Shown here piece by piece: positions 19,324 to 28,722 of a stretch of 64,000 bases of DNA (positions are counted from its first letter, which is position 1; the number at the start of each line of letters is the position of its first letter). Origin of the DNA: Pseudomonas sp. BSw22131 (GTDB lineage: Bacteria; Pseudomonadota; Gammaproteobacteria; Pseudomonadales; Pseudomonadaceae); assembly GCF_026810445.1 (NCBI RefSeq), contig NZ_CP113949.1, positions 1,426,001 to 1,490,000 of the forward strand. Direction: 5' to 3'. The translations under genes and the position numbers were made by a program. Under the pieces are notes generated by a model. That model saw only the letters and a list, made by a program, of their open reading frames with translations. It was not told the origin of the DNA and did not search any database.

Positions 19324-19819
19324 GCGAATGAATTCTCGCCTACAGGGTGTACGCCGATTCTGTAGGAGCCAAGTTGTTGGCGATACTTCTTCAGGGTTGA
19401 ACCAGTTGCGCCGCCACGCGCGAATGAATTCGCGCCTGCAGGGTGTACGCCGATTCTGTAGCAGCCAACTTGTTGGCGAGACGTCTTCAGAGTTGAACCA
19501 GTTGCGCCGCCACGCGAATGAATTCTCGCCTACAGGGCGTACACCGATTCTGTAGGAGCCAACTTGTTGGCGATACGTCTTCAGGGTTGAACCAGTTACG
19601 CCGCCACGCGAATGAATTCGCGCCTACAGGGCGTACGCCGATTCTGTATGAGCCAACTTGTTGGCGAGGCGTCTTCAGGGTTGAACCAGTTGCGCTCCCA
19701 CGCGAATGAATCCGCGCCTACAGGGCGTACGCCGATTCTGCAGGAGCCAACTTGTTGGCGAGGCGTCTTCAGAGTTGAACCAGTTGCGCCGCCACGCGAA
19801 TGAATTCTCGCCTACAGGT
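19324..19819. repeat. Tandem array of a REP-derived 94-bp unit, about 5.25 copies
   Basis: The phrase GCGAATGAATTC or a near match starts units at 19324, 19420, 19514, 19608, 19702 and 19796: periods of 96, 94, 94, 94 and 94, the last copy partial. Each unit holds two REP-like palindromes (GCGAATGAATTCGC and GCCAACTTGTTGGC) in opposite orientation, flanked by CCTACAG and CTGTAGG, plus a spacer with GGTTGAACCAGTTGCG. Small open frames across it share repeated peptides but shift frame, because 94 is not a multiple of three; they are not genes. Confidence 0.95.
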
Positions 19820-19836
19820 TGAGCAATTCCGGACAT

Positions 19837-19869
19837 AAAAAAACCCCGCCTGTGCTTCCACAGGCGGGG
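19837..19869 (-). terminator. Terminator of lptF (minus strand)
   Basis: CCCCGCCTGTG (19844-19854), loop CTTC, CACAGGCGGGG (19859-19869). Seven A at 19837-19843 give the U-run on the minus strand, just past the lptF stop. Confidence 0.9.
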
Positions 19870-19892
19870 CTTGGGGTTACAGCGTCAGTCGA

Positions 19893-20675
19893 TTAATGCA
19901 TCGACGCGCGCGGTGCAACCGGCTGGTTGTCGTTGGAAATGGTCACTTCCACACGACGGTTCATGGCACGGCCGGAGTTGCTGGTGTTGTCAGCAACCGG
20001 GTATTCCTTGCCGTAACCCTGCGACACGATGCGCTCAGGACCTACACCCATTTTTACCAGAGCCATGCGCACGGAGTCCGCGCGGCGCTCTGACAGGGAC
20101 TGGTTGTAAGACGCCGAGCCGCTGCTGTCGGTGTAGCCTTCGACGATTACTTTACGGTCAGGGTTTTCTTGCAGGAACTGGGCGAGCTTGTTGACGTTGA
20201 CCAGGCCGCTGGATTTCAGCTCAGCCTTGTTCAGATCAAACAGCACGTCACCGAAGGTCACCAGCGTACCGCGTTCGGTTTGCTTGGCGTTCAGGCTGTT
20301 CTGCAGGGCTTTGATCTGAGCATCGCGAGCGTCCAGACGGGCCTGAGCACGTTGGGCGGCAGCATTTTTCAGATCGCCTTCAGCGGTCTTCAGGTTGATC
20401 GTCTGCTTGGCCAGCTCAACCCGTTGGTTGGTCAGGTAAGCCAGCTGATCGACCTTCTTCTGGTCATCATCGTTACGGTATGCGGCGTCTGCCTTGTCCA
20501 GCCACTCGCTCGCATCTTTGGTTTCCAGAGCTGCCATCTGGCTGGCTTTTGGATTGCTCTGCAGAGCCGAGTAGTTGGTACGAGCCTGTTCCAGGTTCAC
20601 GTTCGGTGGAGTGGAGCAGGCAGCCAGACCAACGCTCAGGGCCAGCAGGGCAGGAATAAGTACTTGTTTACGCAT
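19893..20675 (-). CDS. lptF: LptF-like OmpA-family outer-membrane lipoprotein
   Basis: Outer-membrane lipoprotein that anchors to peptidoglycan. I chose ATG 20675 because AAAGGA lies upstream in the correct place. It gives MRKQVLIP, a signal peptide with lipobox GLAAC and 260 residues, the P. aeruginosa LptF size. The N-terminal half is a charged helical DUF4398-like region; the C-terminal OmpA domain has the peptidoglycan motif VEGYTDSSGSASYNQSLSERRAD. LptF is AlgU-dependent and supports survival under stress in P. aeruginosa. The gene sits 48 bases after the DUF4398 lipoprotein gene, so both should share its upstream promoter. Confidence 0.88.
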   Translation of the reverse strand: MRKQVLIPALLALSVGLAACSTPPNVNLEQARTNYSALQSNPKASQMAALETKDASEWLDKADAAYRNDDDQKKVDQLAYLTNQRVELAKQTINLKTAEGDLKNAAAQRAQARLDARDAQIKALQNSLNAKQTERGTLVTFGDVLFDLNKAELKSSGLVNVNKLAQFLQENPDRKVIVEGYTDSSGSASYNQSLSERRADSVRMALVKMGVGPERIVSQGYGKEYPVADNTSNSGRAMNRRVEVTISNDNQPVAPRASMH

Positions 20676-20723
20676 AATAGGTTCGTCCTTTAAATCAATG
20701 GCCAATGCTTGAGTTGCGCAGAA

Positions 20724-21149
20724 TTACTGGGTGACAGGCTGGATCTGACGCATGCCGTCTTCACGCAGCTCGTTCACACCCTGACGCGCGTCTTGCACAG
20801 CTTTTTGAGCCTTGGCGGCCTGAGCTTTACGCTCGGCTACGCGTGCGTCCCACTCAGCTTGCTCAGCAAACTTCTTGGCTTCTTCGTATTTCTTTTCCTG
20901 CATGGCCAGTTCGGATTGCTTGAACTTGTCCTGCGCCGATTTCATCTCGACGGGTGCGTATTCAGTGCCGCCTGCGGTCACTGCGGCGTTAACGGCCGAC
21001 TGGGTGACAGCATATTGCTCCGAAGGTGGTTTGCCCGCGCAACCGGCCAGGATGAAGCTGGTACCGAGAGCCAGCGCGGCCAATTTCAGCCCGCGCAGGC
21101 CATTGAATTTTGTCTTGGCAGTGCTGGTGTTCATGGTGGTCAACTCCAT
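20724..21149 (-). CDS. DUF4398 lipoprotein
   Basis: The ATG at 21149 follows AGGAG with a 7-base spacing; an in-frame ATG at 21134 is the alternative. The signal peptide ends FILAGC, followed by a fully helical, Ala/Lys/Gln-rich domain (KSAQDKFKQSELAMQEKKYE, WDARVAERKAQAAKAQKA) likely to form a coiled coil in the periplasm. The family is the same as the N-terminal half of the adjacent lptF product, so the two may be functional partners. Function is unknown. A likely AlgU promoter lies 116 bases upstream. Confidence 0.85.
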   Translation of the reverse strand: MELTTMNTSTAKTKFNGLRGLKLAALALGTSFILAGCAGKPPSEQYAVTQSAVNAAVTAGGTEYAPVEMKSAQDKFKQSELAMQEKKYEEAKKFAEQAEWDARVAERKAQAAKAQKAVQDARQGVNELREDGMRQIQPVTQ

Positions 21150-21264
21150 TGTTTTACTCCTGAAAGCTTGGTTTTTTCCATGACAGTCAATGCGCCGTGA
21201 GAGGTCGTTCCCAAAGGGCGCGATCCGCTGCCATCGGACGGCTTTTTCTGTAATGGCTAACGGT

Positions 21265-21292
21265 TCGGACCTTCGCGCTTTTTGAATAGTTC
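21265..21292 (-). promoter_or_regulatory. Candidate AlgU (sigma-22) promoter of the DUF4398-lptF operon
   Basis: On the minus strand GAACTA (21292-21287), a 17-base spacer and TCCGA (21269-21265). The AlgU/RpoE consensus is GAACTT, 16-17 bases, TCTGA, so each box differs by one base. The site lies about 116 bases ahead of the DUF4398 ATG and agrees with known AlgU control of lptF. Confidence 0.65.
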
Positions 21293-21432
21293 AGACGGTC
21301 TGGTCACAAAATTGCGAGATGGTCGTCCTGTGTCTAATGTCTGACGCTAAAAAATTGACGCAAAAAAAGACGCGCCGAGCGGGTTTATATGGGCTGGACG
21401 CGTCTTGCGTCGGTTTGAAAATGACTTCGTTA

Positions 21433-21777
21433 TCAGGACTGCGGGATGTCTTGGCTTTCCGACAAATCATGCAAATGTCGCTTGGCCAACTCCAGAAAAC
21501 GAGGCGTTAGGCCGACGTCTTCGTACAGTGGATCGCCCTCTTCGTCTGTGGCAACCACGTGCTGCCCTTTGACGTACGGAAAGCTTGCCTCCAGCTCCTC
21601 AAGCGCTGCGCCGATCAGCTCACCCAGAAGCTCCTCAGGCACGCGCTTGGGGTACATCTCGGCAATCGCGGCCAGGCGTGCAGCGGCTTCGACGTCCAGG
21701 TGGACCTCATACCCGGTCTTGGTCAGGCGACCCTTGGCGGTCTGTTCCCAGTGATTTGCGAGTTCACGAATTTTCAT
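21433..21777 (-). CDS. Small conserved Pseudomonas protein upstream of ppc
   Basis: I prefer ATG 21777 (AGAGG upstream; MKIRELANHWEQ) to the longer frame from 21861, which gives 114 residues. It is acidic and helical with no signal peptide or membrane segment; KTGYEVHLDVEAAARLAAIAEMYP followed by a helix recalls ribbon-helix-helix proteins, but that is only a resemblance. It lies divergent from ppc, a position I recall also for a small hypothetical gene in P. aeruginosa. Some databases label relatives as pilin-assembly protein; I see nothing in the sequence to support that. Confidence 0.7.
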   Translation of the reverse strand: MKIRELANHWEQTAKGRLTKTGYEVHLDVEAAARLAAIAEMYPKRVPEELLGELIGAALEELEASFPYVKGQHVVATDEEGDPLYEDVGLTPRFLELAKRHLHDLSESQDIPQS

Positions 21778-22009
21778 GCTGACCTCTTCAAAGACCCGCG
21801 TACGGGCGGGTGCTGGCGCGGGTTGAACCCTTGTGACAGTCAAGAATGGGGCTGGCTGCATCCCACTGATAGCCAGTCGAAGGGTTGCGTGCGGGTATCA
21901 ATTTGTCGCTTTATACACAGTAGATAGATGAGATTTTTGCGCACGCGTTCAGTTTCGACCCTGTCGGACTGAGCCAACCTCGAACAATAACGCTAAGGAG
22001 AAGGGCGGG

Positions 22010-24646
22010 ATGGCTGATATTGATGCACGTTTGCGCGAGGATGTTCACCTGCTGGGTGAGTTGCTGGGCAATACCATTCGCGACCAGCGCGGGCCTGATT
22101 TCCTCGAGAAGATCGAGCGCATTCGCAAGAGTGCAAAGGCAGGGCGGCGAGCATCGACACAAAGCACCGAGCAGTTGAGCTCCAGTCTGGAGAGTTTGGG
22201 CGAAGACGAGTTACTGCCGGTGGCGCGGGCGTTTAACCAGTTCCTCAACCTGGCCAACATTGCCGAGCAATACCAGCTCATCCACCGACGTGACGACAGC
22301 AAGCCTCTGCCGTTCGAGTCCAGGGTGCTACCGGAACTGCTCGAGCGCCTCAAGCAGTCGGGGCATGCGCCAGAAGCGCTCGCGCGGCAACTGGGCAAGC
22401 TGGAAATCGAGCTGGTTTTGACCGCCCACCCGACCGAGGTTGCGCGGCGGACATTGATCCAGAAATACGACGCTATCGCAGCGCAACTGGCTGCCCTCGA
22501 CCATCGTGACCTCAACCGTCAGGAGCGTGCCCAGATCACAGAGCGTTTACAGCTGCTGATCGCCGAGGCCTGGCACACTGAAGAAATCCGTCGCACGCGG
22601 CCCACCCCGGTTGATGAGGCGAAATGGGGTTTCGCTGTCATCGAAAACTCCTTGTGGCACGCCATTCCGAACTACCTGCGCAAGGCCGACAAGGTGCTGC
22701 ATGCCGCGACAGGTCTGCATTTGCCATTAGAGGCGGCACCCATCCGGTTTGCGTCCTGGATGGGCGGTGATCGCGACGGCAATCCGAACGTCACCGCTGC
22801 CGTCACCCGCGAAGTATTGCTGCTGGCGCGCTGGATGGCCGCCGACCTTTACCTGCGCGACGTCGATCAACTGGCCGCCGAGCTGTCGATGCAGCAGGCC
22901 ACAGAGGCATTGCACGCGCTGGCCGGCGACAGTGCTGAGCCGTATCGGGCCGTACTCAAGCAACTGCGCGAGCGCCTGCGGGCTACGCGCAATTGGGCGC
23001 ACGCCTCGCTTGCCGTGACCCAGCCCGCGCCCGTGGGTGTTTTACACAACAACCGCGAGCTGCTGGACCCGTTGCAACTCTGCTATCAATCTCTGCATGA
23101 ATGCGGCATGGGCGTGATAGCCGATGGCCCCTTGCTCGACTGCCTGCGCCGCGCGGTCACGTTCGGCCTGTTTCTGGTGAAGCTCGATGTGCGTCAGGAC
23201 TCGACACGCCATTGCTCGGCCATGACCGAGATTACCGATTACCTGGGCCTGGGCCGTTACGAGGACTGGGATGAAGACAAGCGCATCGACTTTTTGCTGC
23301 GTGAGCTGGGCAACCGCCGACCCCTTCTGCCGAGCCATTTCAAACCGGCTGCCGACACCGCAGAAGTCTTGGCGACCTGTCGCGAGGTCGCTGCTGCACC
23401 GGCGGCATCGCTGGGTTCTTACGTGATCTCCATGGCGGGGGCCGCCTCTGATGTGCTGGCGGTGCAATTGCTGCTCAAAGAAGCGGGTCTGCAACGACCG
23501 ATGCGTGTCGTGCCGCTGTTCGAAACGCTGGCTGACCTCGATAACGCAGGGCCTGTGATTGAGCAGTTGCTGAGTCTGCCCGGCTACCGTTTGCGTTTGC
23601 ATGGGCCGCAGGAAGTGATGATCGGTTACTCCGATTCGGCCAAGGATGCAGGTACCACTGCGGCGGCCTGGGCGCAGTACCGTGCGCAGGAAAAACTGGT
23701 GGAAATCTGCCGCGCCCAGCAAATCGAACTGCTGCTGTTTCATGGCCGGGGCGGCACCGTTGGCCGTGGGGGCGGCCCGGCACATGCGGCGATCCTGTCG
23801 CAACCACCTGGCTCGGTCGCCGGGCGTTTCCGCACCACTGAGCAAGGGGAAATGATTCGCTTCAAGTTCGGCCTGCCGGACATCGCCGAGCAGAACCTTA
23901 ATCTCTACCTGGCGGCCGTGCTGGAAGCGACGCTCCAACCGCCGCCGATGCCCGAACCTGCGTGGCGCACGATGATGGATCAACTGGCTGCCGATGGCGT
24001 CAATGCCTACCGCGCCGTGGTGCGAGAGAATCCCGAGTTCGTTGAGTATTTCCGTCAGGCCACGCCCGAACAGGAGCTCGGCCGTTTACCGCTGGGCAGC
24101 CGTCCCGCCAAGCGTCGCGAAGGAGGCGTGGAAAGTCTGCGCGCGATCCCGTGGATTTTCGCCTGGACCCAAACCCGGCTGATGCTTCCGGCCTGGCTGG
24201 GTTGGGAAGCGGCCTTGAGCAAGGCGCTGGAGCGCGGTGACGGTGAAGTGCTGGCGCAGATGCGCGAGCAGTGGCCGTTTTTCAGAACCCGTATCGACAT
24301 GCTGGAAATGGTCCTGGCCAAAGCGGACAGCGACATTGCCCAGCTCTACGACGAACGTCTGGTAGAACCCGGGCTGCAGCATTTGGGTACGCATTTGCGC
24401 GACCTATTGTCGCAGGCGTGCCAGGTGGTATTGGGTCTGACTCGGCAGGACAAATTGCTGGCGCACAGTCCTGAAACCCTGGAATTCATCAGTCTGCGCA
24501 ACACCTATCTCGATCCTCTTCATCTATTGCAGGCAGAACTGTTGGCGCGTTCACGTGCACAGGACGCCACGCTCGATGGGCCGCTTGCACAAGCGCTGCT
24601 GGTGTCTGTCGCAGGGATTGCTGCCGGTTTGCGTAACACCGGCTGA
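22010..24646 (+). CDS. ppc: Phosphoenolpyruvate carboxylase
   Basis: Anaplerotic enzyme that adds bicarbonate to PEP to make oxaloacetate for the TCA cycle. The 878-residue protein has both active-site signatures: VLTAHPTE with catalytic His140, and the glycine loop [16 protein letters not shown]. It also shows [12 protein letters not shown] and the conserved C-terminal RNTG, the carboxy end that completes the active site. Length is normal. AAGGAG precedes the ATG. It is monocistronic in appearance, with 284 bases before adk. Confidence 0.97.
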   Translation: MADIDARLREDVHLLGELLGNTIRDQRGPDFLEKIERIRKSAKAGRRASTQSTEQLSSSLESLGEDELLPVARAFNQFLNLANIAEQYQLIHRRDDSKPLPFESRVLPELLERLKQSGHAPEALARQLGKLEIELVLTAHPTEVARRTLIQKYDAIAAQLAALDHRDLNRQERAQITERLQLLIAEAWHTEEIRRTRPTPVDEAKWGFAVIENSLWHAIPNYLRKADKVLHAATGLHLPLEAAPIRFASWMGGDRDGNPNVTAAVTREVLLLARWMAADLYLRDVDQLAAELSMQQATEALHALAGDSAEPYRAVLKQLRERLRATRNWAHASLAVTQPAPVGVLHNNRELLDPLQLCYQSLHECGMGVIADGPLLDCLRRAVTFGLFLVKLDVRQDSTRHCSAMTEITDYLGLGRYEDWDEDKRIDFLLRELGNRRPLLPSHFKPAADTAEVLATCREVAAAPAASLGSYVISMAGAASDVLAVQLLLKEAGLQRPMRVVPLFETLADLDNAGPVIEQLLSLPGYRLRLHGPQEVMIGYSDSAKDAGTTAAAWAQYRAQEKLVEICRAQQIELLLFHGRGGTVGRGGGPAHAAILSQPPGSVAGRFRTTEQGEMIRFKFGLPDIAEQNLNLYLAAVLEATLQPPPMPEPAWRTMMDQLAADGVNAYRAVVRENPEFVEYFRQATPEQELGRLPLGSRPAKRREGGVESLRAIPWIFAWTQTRLMLPAWLGWEAALSKALERGDGEVLAQMREQWPFFRTRIDMLEMVLAKADSDIAQLYDERLVEPGLQHLGTHLRDLLSQACQVVLGLTRQDKLLAHSPETLEFISLRNTYLDPLHLLQAELLARSRAQDATLDGPLAQALLVSVAGIAAGLRNTG

Positions 24647-24912
24647 GCCCGTTGCCTGGCGGGCGTCGTGTTATGGCGCTCGCGTGTCAGGCGCGCAGGG
24701 GATCTCAAGTGGTGCAACCGCTCAGGGTTGCACCGCGTCACACTGGCTCGCTGAAGGCCAGCAAGCTACCGATTTATCTCGGGTTACTGCGACTTTTGGC
24801 GGCTTGTGCCGCCTGTGTCGGCTGTGTATCTTGATCAGCCTTTGGCCGTTGGGTCAGTATTTCTTTTTTTCTAGATTGGCCCCGCGAGGCGAATCCGACG
24901 ACATCTTTATAA

Positions 24913-25578
<666 letters not shown>

Positions 25579-25601
25579 TCGATTCTGCAGCGCAATGAAC
25601 A

Positions 25602-25621
25602 ACGGCCCGCTTGCGGGCCGT
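25602..25621 (+). terminator. Probable terminator after adk
   Basis: ACGGCCCGC pairs with GCGGGCCGT across a TT loop, 24 bases past the adk stop, followed by the T-rich AGTTGTTT. The TATAAT at 25629-25634 just beyond could serve as a -10 for tsaB, but no good -35 is seen. Confidence 0.6.
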
Positions 25622-25670
25622 AGTTGTTTATAATGCCGCCACTTTTTTTGCACCCACTCTGGATACCCCG

Positions 25671-26345
25671 ATGAGCACCTTGCTGGCCCTGGATACCGCC
25701 ACTGAAGCCTGTTCGGTCGCGCTGCTGCACGACGGCAAAGTACTGACTCACTACGAGGTCATCCCGCGTCTGCACGCCCAGCGCCTGCTGCCAATGATCA
25801 AAGACCTGCTGGCTGAGGCGGGTATTGGCCTGTCGGCGCTGGATGCCATTGCTTTCGGGCGTGGGCCCGGCGCATTTACCGGTGTCAGGATCGCAATTGG
25901 CGTGGTGCAGGGGCTGGCCTTCGGCCTGGACCGTCCGGTGTTGCCGGTTTCCAATCTGGCAGTTCTGGCGCAGCGTGCTTATCGCGAGCACGGTGCCCAT
26001 CAAGTGGCAGCCGCAATCGATGCGCGCATGGACGAGGTGTATTGGGGTTGCTACCAGCAGGCATCCGGTGAGATGCGTTTGCTAGGCCACGAAGCCGTAT
26101 TGCCGCCAGAGCGTGCCGCATTACCGGCTGACGCCAGCGGCGACTGGTTTGGTGCGGGCACTGGCTGGGGTTATGCCGAGCGCATCGCCGTCAGTCTGGC
26201 CGGCTCGGATGCCACAATGTTGCCCCATGCACAGGATTTGCTGACGCTGGCTACATTTGCGTGGTCGCGCGGTGAAGCTATTGTTGCTGATAGCGCACAG
26301 CCCGTTTACCTGCGTGACAAGGTCGCTACCCCCAAAGCTCGCTGA
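25671..26345 (+). CDS. tsaB: TsaB, tRNA t6A37 synthesis partner
   Basis: Inactive ASKHA-fold partner that supports TsaD in transferring the threonylcarbamoyl group to A37 of ANN-reading tRNAs. The ATG at 25671 gives MSTLLALDTATEACSVALL, the family's phosphate-1 strand; the upstream frame is not used. The protein has 224 residues with the signature GRGPGAFTGVRIAIGVVQGLA. TsaB products are modified further to ct6A by TcdA, encoded at 48108 in this window. Confidence 0.95.
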   Translation: MSTLLALDTATEACSVALLHDGKVLTHYEVIPRLHAQRLLPMIKDLLAEAGIGLSALDAIAFGRGPGAFTGVRIAIGVVQGLAFGLDRPVLPVSNLAVLAQRAYREHGAHQVAAAIDARMDEVYWGCYQQASGEMRLLGHEAVLPPERAALPADASGDWFGAGTGWGYAERIAVSLAGSDATMLPHAQDLLTLATFAWSRGEAIVADSAQPVYLRDKVATPKAR

Positions 26346-26355
26346 GCCCGCCGAT

Positions 26356-26446
26356 TGTAGGCGCGCGCTTGGCCGCGATAGCGTCCGTCCAGCTAGTATT
26401 GATCTGTCTGACCCACCGTAATCTCGGGCAAGGGCGCTCCTACAAG
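26356..26446. repeat. REP-type inverted pair
   Basis: TGTAGGCGCGCGCTTGGCCG at 26356 is mirrored by GGGCGCTCCTACA ending at 26445, 11 bases after tsaB. The remaining gap to 26632 has AT-rich stretches but no gene that I can support. Confidence 0.7.
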
Positions 26447-26632
26447 TGAGCGCTGCACGCTGTTATTGCAACCCACGTCACACAAAACACTACCGTTCGG
26501 CGCCAAAGGCCTTATTTCCGCCCGGTGGCTTTAAACGTTCTGTAATAACTGTGGTCTAGTTAACATTAGCGAGTTTGCTTTAAAGCTGCTGGCGAGATTA
26601 AATTGCCACTACAAGACGCTGAGTAAGCATCG

Positions 26633-26923
26633 ATGCGCATCACTGGTCCCTCACAACAGTCGTACCCGATCAAACGCAAGCCGCGTAAGGGCTCTGCGCA
26701 GGTCGACGACAGCTTTGAAGATGTGGACAGCGACATCGAAGTGGTTGCCCATCAGCCGCGTCGTCAAGCCGGCAGCACAGCCAATGTGCCCGCCCGGCAG
26801 CAAGACATCATCTTCCCCCGTGCCATGAGCGCTCGCGTTGCCTACGCTTTGAGCAGCTACCTGATGACATCCACGTTCGTCGATTGGGACCTTGAGGTCG
26901 CCGGGCTCGATCTCCACGTTTGA
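26633..26923 (+). CDS. Small hypothetical protein coupled to the DUF72 gene
   Basis: A 96-residue frame with GC-skewed codon use like its neighbours. It starts with a basic, disordered N-terminus (YPIKRKPRKG), has an acidic stretch (DDSFEDVDSDIE), and ends with a short helix (RVAYALSSYLM). There are no membrane segments. Its TGA overlaps the TTG start of the DUF72 gene (TTGA), which supports real translation. No family is recognised. The ribosome site is weak (GAGTAAG). Confidence 0.6.
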   Translation: MRITGPSQQSYPIKRKPRKGSAQVDDSFEDVDSDIEVVAHQPRRQAGSTANVPARQQDIIFPRAMSARVAYALSSYLMTSTFVDWDLEVAGLDLHV

Positions 26924-27789
26924 ATATCCCCAGCCCGCCTTATTACCTCGGTTGTCCGTCCTGGAGCGAAAGCGCCTGGCGTCAGACGCTGTACCCCGAA
27001 GACGCCCGCCCAAGCGACTTGCTTGAACTTTACGCCAGCGTATTCAATGCCGTCGAAGGCAACACCACGTTCTATGCACGTCCTGCGCCGACCACCGTGC
27101 AGCGCTGGGCGGACGTGCTGCCCGAGCATTTTCGCTTCACCGCCAAATTCCCGCGTGACATCAGCCACGGCGGCGACCTGCGCGATCACCTGGTGGCCGC
27201 TGAGGATTTCGTTCAGCTCATGGCCCCGCTCGGTCGGCGTGTGACCCCGTTCTGGCTGCAGCTTTCGGCAAGTTTTACGCCGTCCCGTCTCGGTGAACTG
27301 GCAGCGTTCATTGATTCACTGGACCGTCCGTTGGCGGTGGAGGTGCGAAACCTCGCGTTTTTCCAGAAGGGTGAAGACGAGAAATACCTCAACCGTCTGT
27401 TGCTCGATCGGGGCGTTGAGCGAATCTGCCTGGATTCCCGTCCGCTGTTCAGTTGCGTGTCAACCGAGCCTGCGGTGCTTCACGCCCAATCCAAGAAGCC
27501 CAAGGTGCCGCCACGGCCTGCGGCGCTGACGCAGTTTCCGCAAGTTCGGTTCATAGGTGGCCCCGAGCTTGAGGCCAACGATATCTATGTCGTGCAATGG
27601 GCGGAAAAAGTGGCGGGCTGGATTGAGGAAGGGCGCACGCCTTACGTGTTCCTGCACACCCCGGATAACCTCCAGGCGCCTGAACTGGCGCAGCGTTTTC
27701 ACCAGCAGTTGATGACGCTCCTGCCGGGGCTGCCAGCGTTGCCGGTGCTCGATCGCGGGCCACAGGTCGAACAACTGGGTCTGCTTTGA
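26920..27789 (+). CDS. DUF72 (YecE-like) family protein
   Basis: A TIM-barrel-type protein of unknown activity. The TTG start at 26920 overlaps the previous stop. The N-terminus YYLGCPSWSESAWRQTLYP and the motif VEGNTTFYARPAPTTVQRWA are standard DUF72 marks, with ELEANDIYVVQWAEKVAGWI and YVFLHTPDNLQAPELA near the end. The length of 289 residues fits. No catalytic chemistry is established for the family. Confidence 0.88.
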   Translation: MNIPSPPYYLGCPSWSESAWRQTLYPEDARPSDLLELYASVFNAVEGNTTFYARPAPTTVQRWADVLPEHFRFTAKFPRDISHGGDLRDHLVAAEDFVQLMAPLGRRVTPFWLQLSASFTPSRLGELAAFIDSLDRPLAVEVRNLAFFQKGEDEKYLNRLLLDRGVERICLDSRPLFSCVSTEPAVLHAQSKKPKVPPRPAALTQFPQVRFIGGPELEANDIYVVQWAEKVAGWIEEGRTPYVFLHTPDNLQAPELAQRFHQQLMTLLPGLPALPVLDRGPQVEQLGLL

Positions 27790-27886
27790 GTAATGATTGG
27801 CAACTGTTGCGTCGTGACAATGGCCTGAACTGCTGAGCAGCAATTTGCACTAATCTCTGGCATCCCGACCCCAGAGAGCACTCCAA

Positions 27887-28720
27887 ATGGATTCTTCACA
27901 GCTTCTTCGCGCCAACGTGTTCAAGGCCCTGCATGAGCGCGAAGAGGCGTTTGTGATTCCCAATCCTTGGGACGCCGGCTCGGCAAAGATGCTTGCGTCA
28001 ATGGGCTTCGAAGCGCTGGCAACCACCAGCGCAGGGCTTGCGTTCGTATTGGGCCGAGCGGACGCCGAAAACGCCATCAGCCGCGATGAGTCCCTCGCCA
28101 ACATCACCACTATCGTGGCGGCCACTGCACTGCCGGTTGCGGCAGACCTTGAAAATTGCTTTGCCGACTCACCCGAGGGCTGTGCCGACACACTGCTCAA
28201 GGCCGCAGCGACCGGCATCGTCGGTGGCTCCATCGAGGACGCCAGCGGGCATCCGGACCACCCCATATACGAATTCGACGAGGCGGTTGCGCGTGTGAAG
28301 GCCGCCGTTGCAGCGGTCCGTGGTTTGCCGTTTCCGTTCATGCTCACCGCGCGCGCCGAGAATCTTCTGAATGGTCGAATGGATCTTTCTGACACCATTA
28401 AGCGGCTTCAAGCCTACGCCGATGCGGGCGCCGATGTGCTTTATGCGCCGGGTTTGCGTACTCGAGAAGAGATCATCGCGGTAGTGCGCGCCGTGGCACC
28501 CAAGCCTGTGAACGTGTTGATGGGGCTCGGTGGCGTCGCGCTCAATGTGGCCGAGCTCAGTGCGTGCGGGGTCAAGCGCATCAGTGTCGGGTCGTCGCTG
28601 TCGCGTGCGGCGTGGGGTGGCTTTTATCGCGCTGCCGAGGAAATCCGTACCGCTGGTACGTTCAATTATGCGCAGGATGCACTGCCCTTCGATCAGCTCA
28701 ACACGTTGTTCAAAGGCTGA
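27887..28720 (+). CDS. Isocitrate lyase / PEP mutase superfamily protein
   Basis: A TIM-barrel enzyme acting on a C-C or C-P bond of a small acid. The 277 residues begin FVIPNPWDAGSAKMLASMGFEA, with TSAGLAFVLGRADA, IEDASGHP (metal and acid positions) and LTARAENLLNGR. The catalytic loop of true isocitrate lyase (KKCGH) is absent, so it belongs with the oxaloacetate-hydrolase or carboxyphosphonate-mutase-like group. The actual substrate is unknown. The next gene follows 2 bases after the stop. Confidence 0.85.
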   Translation: MDSSQLLRANVFKALHEREEAFVIPNPWDAGSAKMLASMGFEALATTSAGLAFVLGRADAENAISRDESLANITTIVAATALPVAADLENCFADSPEGCADTLLKAAATGIVGGSIEDASGHPDHPIYEFDEAVARVKAAVAAVRGLPFPFMLTARAENLLNGRMDLSDTIKRLQAYADAGADVLYAPGLRTREEIIAVVRAVAPKPVNVLMGLGGVALNVAELSACGVKRISVGSSLSRAAWGGFYRAAEEIRTAGTFNYAQDALPFDQLNTLFKG

Positions 28721-28722
28721 GC

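Noticed and set aside
19328..19803. Short open frames with repeated peptide MNSRLQGV
   Set aside because: They arise from the 94-bp repeat, shift frame between copies and lack ribosome sites.
19324..19819. CRISPR array
   Set aside because: The period is constant but the whole 94-bp unit is conserved, including the part that would be the spacer, and no cas genes are present. It is a REP-derived tandem repeat.
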